Of a DNA stretch of 11,211 nucleotides, positions 8,001 to 11,211 are shown piece after piece. Under the pieces are notes generated by a model, which had not been told where the DNA came from, ran no database searches, and was given only the letters and a program-made list of their open reading frames with translations. The DNA is from JANMDR01 sp031376425 (lineage in GTDB: Bacteria; Pseudomonadota; Gammaproteobacteria; Burkholderiales; Usitatibacteraceae), in contig JANMDR010000118.1 in the NCBI GenBank assembly GCA_031376425.1, positions 1 through 11,211 on the forward strand. The letters run 5' to 3'. The translations under genes and the position numbers were made by a program. The first letter of the stretch is position 1. The number at the start of each line of letters is the position of its first letter.

Positions 8001-9843
8001 TTGTGGTGGCCGTTTTTGTAGTGCCCACCACTGAAACGGTGACGCCAGCAATCGGCCATTGGGTCACCGAATCGGTAACAATCCCTGTAAGGGTACTAGA
8101 AGTGGGTTGCGCTCCAAGTTTTATCAAGCCAAGATCATTCGACCCCGCCGCCAAAATACCATTTACGCTAACCCCCGCATAGTTGCTTGCCGTGACACCT
8201 AATATGAACTGGCTGGGACTAACAACCTTATACCCTTCGGCACGGCTCCATGTAAAAACGCCAAGATCGCCCGCTTGCATGATGAAAGTGCCATCAACTG
8301 CAGTGCTAACATTGATGTTGCCCAAGGTAACTGTGGCGCCGCTAATCGGCTGATTGGTCGCGCCATCAATAACTTTGCCTTTGAGCGTTGTTGAGGTAAT
8401 CGAGTTGGAGTTCAATCCATCCATTACTGGGGAGAAAATATAATTTTTTCCAACCTCCAATATGGCAGTTGTTGCGGTGGGGTTATAATTTACTTTCGCA
8501 GCAACCAAACCAATGCTACCGGCGGCTAAACCAGTAATTTGAAAGTAGCCATTCGCGTCGGTGGTGGTCGCAGTATTCGTTGCCCCAATAGAAATTAAGA
8601 CACCGGACACGGGAAGGCCTTGGAGATCTCGGGCAACGCCATAAACAGCGGCTGTAAGCGGTGCTGATTTCAGGCGAACCGCCGCGATACCGAGCACTTG
8701 TGATGAGGTAATTTGTATTGGGCTTAGTTTGCTTTCATAGCCAAACTTTGCGAAGCGCAAGGTATAGCTACCGGGCGCAATACCGTTTAAGCTAAATGTG
8801 CCGTTTGCGATTGTGCTCGTAAGCACCGCCGTGTTCTCAGCCAGTTGCACCGTCACACCGTCTAGCGCAGCACTCGTGCCATCGTCAACCACGCTGCCTG
8901 CTACCCCCCCTGTAGTGGCTACAGGTATTTGCGCGATAAACCACAGCGCACGCAACGCCACTGCGGTTTGGTAGGGATCATTGGCCCAACTACCGTCTGC
9001 TAGCTGTGCCGCTTTGAGGGCGTCAACAAGTGGTTGCGTGACTGACGTCAAACTGGTTTGCGTTGATAAAGCTAGGAGCCCTACGGCGTTTTCTACTGTG
9101 GAATTAAATTTTAAATTTACCCGTTGCGCCAGCAGCCAATCGTAAGCGGGGTTGGCGATATTGCTAACGCTGTTGCTCGTTTTCCATGAGTTGGCTGCCA
9201 TCAACACATAGGCGGTAATAAAAACTCTGCTTTGCTCGTCAAAGCCCCATCCACCTGCCACTGGCTTACTTTGCAATAAATAGGTGAGCGCATTTGCCAC
9301 ACTTACTGGATCAGGCGCAGCACTGGTTTTAAGTGCAATAAGCGCGTAGCTGGTATCCAGCGCCTCACTACCGTAAGCAAATTGGGGCGCTATGCCGCCA
9401 TCGGCACCCTGCCGTGAAAATAAATCTGCTAGCACCGTAGGTGTTGCCTGCCCAGCCGCAGCCAAGGAGATAACGCGACGCGCGAGATACTCTGAATTTG
9501 CGTCACCCGGTGTGCTTACTTTATTGATCAGGGATGCTGGCGGCGTAGCGAGCTGTGCTAACACATGTAGCACTTCGGCTCGGGCTTGGTCAGGGTTGGC
9601 AATAGATTGGTTTTCATTCACCAAGCTTCCATCTGCCTGTATTTGCGACTGCAGCCACGCTACGCCACGCGCAATCTCAGGGGGCACGGGTGTGGATTGC
9701 GCATTTGCCGAGGTGATCATTCCTGCAAAAACCAAACTACCTAGGCCGCAAATTGCCGCAAAAAGGCGTTTGCTGAGCAAACTTTGGAGGGAATTTATTG
9801 CGTCACTCATTGCAAAAGTGAAATTATATTGTACGCGCCGCAT
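1..9843 (-). CDS. Giant secreted multidomain repeat protein (toroid, CarboxypepD_reg-like, NHL propellers, Ig-like repeats), C-terminus outside window
   Basis: A single frame is open for 3281 codons to the left edge, so the C-terminus is missing. An in-frame TAA at 9847-9849 lies just upstream of the ATG at 9843, so translation cannot start earlier. A GGAG at 9854-9857, 10 nt from that ATG, supports it; an internal ATG at 9810 has no visible ribosome site. The product has a signal peptide ending in ANA (residue 48), then an alpha/alpha toroid (50-310), four CarboxypepD_reg-like sandwiches (312-662), CARDB/MG2-like domains (665-846), 24 NHL blades (848-1803), a spacer, six more blades (1914-2180), more sandwiches (2181-2606) and a Cys-paired Ig-like repeat array (2607 onward). 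The family resemblances come from motif reading. No catalytic motif is evident, so a surface or matrix scaffold, binding or adhesion role is inferred. The anchor or export signal should be in the missing C-terminus. I do not recognise a named gene. Confidence 0.93.
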   Translation of the reverse strand, partial: MRRVQYNFTFAMSDAINSLQSLLSKRLFAAICGLGSLVFAGMITSANAQSTPVPPEIARGVAWLQSQIQADGSLVNENQSIANPDQARAEVLHVLAQLATPPASLINKVSTPGDANSEYLARRVISLAAAGQATPTVLADLFSRQGADGGIAPQFAYGSEALDTSYALIALKTSAAPDPVSVANALTYLLQSKPVAGGWGFDEQSRVFITAYVLMAANSWKTSNSVSNIANPAYDWLLAQRVNLKFNSTVENAVGLLALSTQTSLTSVTQPLVDALKAAQLADGSWANDPYQTAVALRALWFIAQIPVATTGGVAGSVVDDGTSAALDGVTVQLAENTAVLTSTIANGTFSLNGIAPGSYTLRFAKFGYESKLSPIQITSSQVLGIAAVRLKSAPLTAAVYGVARDLQGLPVSGVLISIGATNTATTTDANGYFQITGLAAGSIGLVAAKVNYNPTATTAILEVGKNYIFSPVMDGLNSNSITSTTLKGKVIDGATNQPISGATVTLGNINVSTAVDGTFIMQAGDLGVFTWSRAEGYKVVSPSQFILGVTASNYAGVSVNGILAAGSNDLGLIKLGAQPTSSTLTGIVTDSVTQWPIAGVTVSVVGTTKTATTTSTGAYTLSGLIGTSFSIALAAPTYSPATFSVVLGQVGNNIANFVLAKPQASAITIEKVQPNKVGYAPNEELEVEVEIRNTSTVAVDVIVDAQILDAQNQVIMEIKANPKAQGVYSVNSPINLPAGSMHEIDLKHFLIRQKVGVYTVVVRAVDGSGRTLSQKQSSFQVAAQAILGGGVVINPPVTQAGTGIPVNFSADIGNFGNEPLAAGNLDLVVTLTAPDTQSTSPVSAAVRTYATGTPLNQPRGLVTDAAGNMYTVNQAGGDGRINKIDPQGQVTTVATIPDDGQGVSLVDLVFHPDGGFWVANYYGRIFRVLATGAVSVVPITELQGIEGMDIDDAGNLIMSGRKGNYKLIKRTPAGVESVLVSGGLNNPVGLVRDLQGNFIVTNSGDGTLSKVSQTGAITPYLSGLASPQGIAMDASGVLYVATSSDNSIIKIATDGSKSVFATGLDQPTDVKLDALGNVYVSNRGDSSIIRISPSGVQEVFSKGIAFLPQAMTYDATGNLYITNGDGTLRKKDTTDQVTVLATGLSGPMGVAIDGAGNALVANSTNGTVTKHVGITQTTIASGLSSPFGVAVEPSGMIFVTENGTNQIKRINAAGAVLPPLQSMLNTPFDVRISSSGKIYVRNSEFITVIENGVARRLFDTFPLGAFALDGLGDGIVALRGYDVYRISIAGVATKITTLPFYPRSLCVDGLGNILISDYSTPKIQKLDTNGVLSNFAVAPGFVTSVVSTFNGNIYAVTGDVNVYAVSGAGVVTVLTTLAENNINLSTSADNKVLVLTGTGTFVVEPSTGVTTQIRTSNYTDGGATRDGVGQLWVSITTKDQLIKIAASGTELERISGFAFPRGIVWTGAEFQFVDSYDRLFKVLPNGNPIRITERFPSNFLAVRGGVVYGVRGGGNIVRWNGVATEIAFTADAAINFSGIAARPDGTISLSEASTSRVVSFNAANTIVSDFAGIVYPTGLAFDAQGRLYVATGANTIVRFNTGSRIASTFAKANVPRYLAFDPAGDLWVTNSYLVNKINSDGISVSSTNSGYSEGIASDASGVFAISRSESQIRKLVGTQWASFAAGLSQPQGVRVAADGSVFVANSGNGTVTKLKNGALSVVGGNFNLPHALDITSQGNVVVVGNDGDAAQIDAAGKVSDLRISPLVERRILYGVAERPDGKIITLGSTRFAADPAAYELAITQAAPPPAAGTIVFQASVAAPLIAATEGVSRVDFGNWIPPYGGEFKAEVRKAAVVGELSNFLHVGPLAEAALTTVTMPIAPGDQTVPLLLKVNGADFTSISRVSVPQVKPLTENIGFPSGMAGDSAGNTYFTDATSLKRTAAGGVVETVASGLSTRFGLGADSQGRFYLPNANAATGRSELLRILANGTKTVVADLGVGAVSGIAVNSKDEVFVGAPGRLLKVNPVSGAVSVASTTGIPDPRGIAIDGRDNIYVQNNSNLVSQIKPDGTSRAIFDFEFKPEDPAFEGDGYPTIAADCADNFYIAPSQWPKINAAGEEHLLAQVIAASGKVGLLFDALQINSILGDIDYLSFDRANSRILMWNHGDGKIWQAPVTCGAISLEAHLLTKVGQSLSGFSHAPSAIVPLADGRTEYVWSLRDATTQGFNISFNTLVKGLALGEVRNAVDSGFITFKNTFSANDVKVPLEIPKLNVGNLVDVTITSDRPDYAANTSALVATKLVNPIARPITGQLVIDVVDSAGALVTRIYQNGVSIPTSGQVTINSVMPIGTILPATYTIKAALTETGLLQATSTNTFNVLADQVATSAKTLLALDKLSYLSSDRVLISSRATNQSANVLLRDLTFAIQVKNALGVLQFSKYHNIKQLLPNTLLDFSAPYVFQNLPTGTYTVTQVLNDASGRTYDTNTASFMVSSSATSGFGLTGTLAAVPKQAYISDAVKLNFTVTNSGNTNLSGIPLNVAVLDPATNATVVEFPSTATIAQAQTLTAFADWTASGIEGSTLVAVLTGTVNGTAIVLAQDTLQLLTCAAAPPTAFTFTPQTNVLRGVSVSSNTATISGLVCRTPISITGGEYSINGGAFTSATGYVKNGNTIVVRQLSSSLALVKTTATLNVGTRLVPFDVTTTGCGTVSPLAFTAITNATVNTLYTSNGVTIAGLSAGCTAPISVSGGLYQINGGALTAIAGTVKDGDVVALQQRSSTLFSTKVTATITAGTVSAAFDVTTAAPVCTQPTAFTFTAQTGVALNTLIESNTTTIAGIGAGCTSAISIVGGEYKINSGSYVTTAGTVKDGDIVTVRVRSAMAASTAATATLTVGTRVVPFTVTTAAPVCTQPTAFSFTAQTGVALNTLIESNTATIAGIGAGCTSAISIVGGEYKINTGMYIAVAGTVKDGDVVTVRVLSSTAVTTKTTATLTVGTVSTAFDVTTAAPVCTQPAAFTFTAQTGVALNTLIESNTTTIAGTGAGCSTAISIVGGEYKINSGSYVNTAGTVKDGDVVTARVRSAMVASTSATATLTVGTRVAAFVVTTAAPVCTQPTAFTFTALTGAALNTLIESNSTTIAGIGVSCTSAISISGGEYKINSGVYTAVAGTVKDGDVVTVRVLTATAASTKATATLTVGTRVVAFDVTTAAPACSQPTPFTFTAQTGVALNTLIESNTVTIAGIGAGCTSAISISGGEYKINSGVYTAVAGDNCQRTGNAVIRI
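2026..3303 (-). other. MG2/CARDB-like beta-sandwich block, residues about 2181-2606
   Basis: Three successive segments open with a D/K-x-x-x-Y entry strand: 'ITSDRPDYAANTSALVATKL' (Tyr2289), 'LALDKLSYLSSDRVLISSRA' (Tyr2399) and 'AAVPKQAYISDAVKLNFTVT' (Tyr2514). Each continues with 'N' plus alternating strands and a closing 'GTYTV..vl.d..G'-type hairpin. The pattern matches macroglobulin MG2-like and CARDB sandwiches in exported proteins. The block links the second propeller to the C-terminal repeat array. Confidence 0.55.
3304..4104 (-). repeat. Second NHL-type blade array, six blades, residues about 1914-2180
   Basis: Six further blades are readable, starting with 'FPSGMAGDSAGNTYFTDATS' and including 'RFGLGADSQGRFYLPNANAA', 'SGIAVNSKDEVFVGAPG', 'PRGIAIDGRDNIYVQNNSNL' and a cysteine-containing blade 'PTIAADCADNFYIAPS'. 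The last blade ends near 'MWNHGDGKIWQAPVTCG' (Cys2178). Six blades in about 265 residues is the size of one closed NHL propeller. This supports reading the 24-blade array as four such units. Confidence 0.78.
4105..4434 (-). other. Spacer beta-domain between the two propeller arrays, residues about 1804-1913
   Basis: A proline-rich hinge ('AAPPPAAG', about 1804-1811) ends the first blade array. It is followed by about 100 residues with strands such as 'GTIVFQASVAAPL', the motif 'VDFGNWIPPYGGEFKAEV' and 'LSNFLHVGP'. This looks like a CARDB/Ig-like sandwich rather than NHL blades. I cannot name the family. Confidence 0.5.
4435..7302 (-). repeat. Array of about 24 NHL/SMP-30-type propeller blades, residues about 848-1803
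   Basis: About 24 blades of roughly 40 residues can be read by eye. Each has the form P-x-G-l-a-x-D-x-x-G-n-l-y-V-x-n followed by an 'I.ki...G' strand. Good examples are 'PQGIAMDASGVLYVATSSDN', 'PTDVKLDALGNVYVSNRGDS', 'PMGVAIDGAGNALVANSTNG' and 'PTGLAFDAQGRLYVATGANT'. NHL propellers usually have six blades, so 24 would fit four consecutive propellers; three eight-bladed ones cannot be excluded. Some blades (about the 10th to 17th) are degenerate. The blades resemble virginiamycin B lyase-like and NHL proteins, but no active site is apparent. A protein or glycan interaction surface is inferred. Confidence 0.85.
7306..7851 (-). other. CARDB/MG2-like beta-sandwich domains before the propellers, residues about 665-846
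   Basis: The stretch beginning 'ITIEKVQPNKVGYAPNEELE' (Tyr680) has the entry pattern of CARDB and macroglobulin MG2-like domains: a charged strand, K-x-x-Y-x-P, then alternating strands with 'RNTSTVAVDVIVDAQILDA'. A second sandwich follows around 'GIPVNFSADIGNFGNEPL'. It probably spaces the N-terminal modules from the propellers. The family assignment rests on pattern only. Confidence 0.55.
7858..8910 (-). other. Four tandem carboxypeptidase regulatory-like beta-sandwich domains, residues about 312-662
   Basis: Four consecutive segments of about 75-95 residues follow the CarboxypepD_reg pattern: a G-x-V strand, 'G.PisGvtVsl', a turn with D/N-G-x-F/Y, 'l.Gl..Gsy.l' and a closing strand. Clear cores are 'GSVVDDGTSAALDGVTVQL' with 'NGTFSLNGIAPGSYTL', 'GVARDLQGLPVSGVLISI' with 'NGYFQITGLAAGS', 'GKVIDGATNQPISGATVTL', and 'GIVTDSVTQWPIAGVTVSV' with 'TGAYTLSGL'. 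These transthyretin-like folds are common as accessory modules in exported bacterial proteins and carry no peptidase residues. Confidence 0.82.
8914..9696 (-). other. Alpha/alpha-toroid domain (prenyltransferase/squalene-cyclase-like fold), residues about 50-310
   Basis: About five helical-hairpin repeats are readable. They carry QW-like turns: Q69-ADGS-L74, Q191-SKPVAGG-W199 and Q280-LADGS-W286, followed by helices of the type 'TSYALIAL', 'ITAYVLMAA' and 'QTAVALRAL'. These match the Q-x-x-x-G-x-W turns and packing helices of squalene/hopene cyclase and prenyltransferase-type toroids. Neither the DxDD acid motif of class II cyclases nor the CGEQ thioester motif of alpha-2-macroglobulin toroids is present. 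A catalytic cyclase is therefore unlikely, and a binding or structural toroid at the mature N-terminus is inferred. Confidence 0.75.
9700..9843 (-). other. Signal peptide region of the giant protein
   Basis: The first 48 residues contain a polar N-region with K25-R26, a hydrophobic core from L27 to about I43 (LFAAICGLGSLVFAGMI) and a Sec-type AxA cleavage site, SANA before QS (residues 45-50). The N-region is long, about 26 residues. It would be about 15 residues if translation began at M12 (9810), which is more typical, but that start lacks a Shine-Dalgarno match. The cysteine at residue 32 is not in a convincing lipobox, so a lipoprotein is unlikely. Confidence 0.8.
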
Positions 9844-9853
9844 GAGTTAACCA

Positions 9854-9857
9854 CTCC
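9854..9857 (-). promoter_or_regulatory. Shine-Dalgarno GGAG for the giant gene
   Basis: On the minus strand, GGAG precedes the ATG at 9843 with a 10-nt spacer. The spacer is slightly long but workable. Together with the in-frame stop at 9847-9849, this favours the 9843 start over the internal ATG at 9810, which has no purine-rich match upstream. Confidence 0.55.
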
Positions 9858-9876
9858 AAGAAAAGTCTGTAATGCA

Positions 9877-9888
9877 AAAATCGATTTT
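9877..9888. promoter_or_regulatory. Perfect 12-bp palindrome, candidate operator
   Basis: AAAATCGATTTT is fully self-complementary and lies about 20 bp upstream of the Shine-Dalgarno site of the giant gene, in its expected leader or promoter. It is short and AT-rich, so chance occurrence is possible. No regulator is recognised. Confidence 0.25.
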
Positions 9889-10103
9889 GTTTGCCGCTTG
9901 AATTGTCGAACGACAGCAGCAATAGGCGATAATACTGTTTAGCAGGGATGCGCTTTACTACTTACTAAAAACCCAACCTTTATTAAGTGGCGCTTGGTGA
10001 CACCACATGATCTTAGGTGATGTTAAATAATACACATTACAATTTTACTATACCGCTAAAAGTTAGTCCTTTTTATTCGAAGACGCGTTACAAAACTACA
10101 CAA

Positions 10104-11211
10104 ATGAATGATTTAAAAAACTACGCGCGGCGGGCTCTGCTTGCGAAACTATCGGCCTACGGTTTGGGCGCAGCGCTGACCCGCACGTGGGCTAATACTG
10201 CCAAACCAGTATCTATTACGCCGGTCATACTACCAACGACCGCGCCTGCGCCTGCGCACGCACATGTCACGCGTATTGAAAATTCACCGCGCATAGTAAG
10301 ACGTGTTGAAATTACCCCGCCGCAATCGCGTCCTTTCGTAAACCCTTTGCGCATACCTAGCGCAAATGGCCTGATGGCGCTGCTGCGCGTCGATAATCCT
10401 ATTTCTATGAAGGCTGAAATTGGCCGACAGGACTTGTTTAAGGGGACGTTATCGGAGTTTTGGTCTTATACAATTCAATCAACCCAAACAACACAAACAA
10501 CGCAATTGAACCCGAAGCCAGTTATTAACCCGACGCTTATCGCGGAGGTAGGTACGGAATTATCAGTGGATTTGACCAATTTTTTGGGCGAAGATACAAC
10601 AATTCATTGGCATGGGCTAAAGCTGGATGAAATTAATGACGGCGGCGGCATGTATCCCGTGACGCATGCCAAGCAATTTCGGTATCGTTTCAAGATTAAT
10701 AACCGCGCGGGATTATATTGGTACCACCCTCACCCGCATGACCGCACCGGTGCGCAGATCCATAAGGGTATGGGTGGTTTGCTGCTGGTTGAAGATGATG
10801 CAGAGCGCCAACTACGCAAAACCTTGGGTTTGACTTTTGGTGAAACCGAAATTCCCCTCATCATTCACGATAAGCAGGTAGATGCGCGAAACCAATTAAA
10901 GTACAGCCAAGGTGAGGATGATTGGATCGGTAATCGCATACTGGTGAACTGGACGCCAGAACCGTTTTTAAACGTTGGCACCATGCTCTATCGATTTCGG
11001 GTGCTTAACGGGTCTAATGCGCGGGTGTATCGCCTAATGTTCAAGGCGGCGGAAAAGGTACTTAAATTTAAACTGATTGGTACGGACGGCGGCTTATTGG
11101 CAAAGGCGTACACGCTAACTGAAATGTTCTTGGCACCCGCACAGCGCATTGATATTTTGGTGGACTTTGAAAACTTTCAAATGGGGGATACGGTTCACTT
11201 AGTGAGCCTAG
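10104..11211 (+). CDS. Multicopper oxidase (CueO/CotA/laccase-like), C-terminus outside window
   Basis: The frame is open for 369 codons to the right edge. Residues 168-171 are HWHG and 206-212 are WYHPHPH; these are the first two His-x-His motifs that supply type 2 and type 3 copper ligands. They are followed by 'GMGGLLLVED', typical of the end of the first cupredoxin domain. The second domain begins near 'IPLIIHDKQVD' and includes 'YRFRVLNGSNARVYRL', 'LIGTDGGLL' and 'APAQRIDILVDF', which are hallmarks of CueO/CotA/laccase-like oxidases. The third domain, with the type 1 copper and HCH motifs, lies beyond the edge. Residues 8-16 (ARRALLAKL) resemble a twin-arginine signal, usual for CueO-type enzymes. 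The family oxidises phenols, metals such as Cu(I) or Mn(II), or bilirubin using O2; the substrate here is unknown. The 10104 start places the twin arginines near the N-terminus but has a weak ribosome site. An in-frame ATG at 10020 would add 28 residues. Confidence 0.93.
   Translation, partial: MNDLKNYARRALLAKLSAYGLGAALTRTWANTAKPVSITPVILPTTAPAPAHAHVTRIENSPRIVRRVEITPPQSRPFVNPLRIPSANGLMALLRVDNPISMKAEIGRQDLFKGTLSEFWSYTIQSTQTTQTTQLNPKPVINPTLIAEVGTELSVDLTNFLGEDTTIHWHGLKLDEINDGGGMYPVTHAKQFRYRFKINNRAGLYWYHPHPHDRTGAQIHKGMGGLLLVEDDAERQLRKTLGLTFGETEIPLIIHDKQVDARNQLKYSQGEDDWIGNRILVNWTPEPFLNVGTMLYRFRVLNGSNARVYRLMFKAAEKVLKFKLIGTDGGLLAKAYTLTEMFLAPAQRIDILVDFENFQMGDTVHLVSL

Larger units (their letters stand above)
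9844..10103. promoter_or_regulatory. Divergent intergenic region between the giant gene and the multicopper oxidase
   Basis: These 260 bp separate the two divergent starts and must hold both promoters, but I see no convincing pair of -35 and -10 hexamers in either direction. Possible operator-like elements are a perfect 12-bp palindrome AAAATCGATTTT at 9877-9888, an interrupted palindrome TGTCG-AA-CGACA at 9904-9915, and a direct repeat TTACTA-C-TTACTA at 9955-9967. No CueR-type copper box was recognised. The stretch is AT-rich toward the oxidase side. Confidence 0.6.

Noticed and set aside
1..9843. RTX adhesin or type I secretion substrate
   Set aside because: No GGxGxDxxx calcium-binding nonapeptides are seen, and a Sec-type signal peptide is present at the N-terminus. 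A C-terminal signal cannot be judged because it is outside the window.
9700..9843. Lipoprotein signal at Cys32
   Set aside because: The residues before the cysteine (A-A-I) do not fit a lipobox and an AxA site follows at 46-48.
9392..9850. Plus-strand open frame of 152 codons
   Set aside because: It lies opposite the signal peptide and toroid coding sequence and has no recognisable domain or start signal. It is an antisense shadow.
10046..10051. TACTAT as a -10 box for the oxidase, with TTAAAT at 10023 as the -35
   Set aside because: Both hexamers match the consensus poorly, and similar matches are expected by chance in AT-rich DNA.
10157..10354. Minus-strand open frame of 65 codons
   Set aside because: It is antisense to the N-terminal part of the multicopper oxidase and shows no homology signal.

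Overview
The window holds two genes, each cut by a window edge, divergently transcribed from a 260-bp intergenic region. On the minus strand one uninterrupted reading frame runs from an ATG at 9843 down to base 1 and continues out of the window, giving at least 3281 codons with no in-frame stop. On the plus strand a multicopper oxidase starts at 10104 and runs off the right edge after 369 codons. I see no tRNA, rRNA, insertion sequence, CRISPR array or prophage gene. Base composition and the repeat families (cysteine-bearing versions of the 'sINGGaytsaaGtVknGDtVtvr' bacterial Ig-like module, NHL propellers) suggest a Gram-negative proteobacterium, perhaps a gammaproteobacterium. That placement is an inference with low confidence.

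Giant protein, N- to C-terminus (right to left on the map): a long signal peptide (residues 1-48); an alpha/alpha-toroid domain of the prenyltransferase/squalene-cyclase fold type without a catalytic DxDD motif (about 50-310); four carboxypeptidase regulatory-like beta-sandwiches (about 312-662); CARDB/MG2-like beta-sandwiches (about 665-846); 24 NHL-type blades that could form four six-bladed propellers (about 848-1803); a spacer domain (about 1804-1913); six more blades (about 1914-2180); further MG2/CARDB-like sandwiches (about 2181-2606); then an array of roughly 100-residue Ig-like repeats, each with a conserved cysteine pair (2607 to the window edge). The 303-bp repeats show an A/B alternation, implying growth by 606-bp steps. 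The last unit at the left edge departs from the consensus.

The second protein has an N-terminal segment with a twin-arginine-like motif, then a cupredoxin domain with the HWHG and HPHPH copper-ligand motifs, then the start of the second cupredoxin domain. The type 1 copper site and the C-terminal HCH motif should lie beyond the right edge. Both products look exported, so an extracellular or envelope partnership (a surface scaffold and a copper oxidase) is possible. Only their divergent arrangement supports this.
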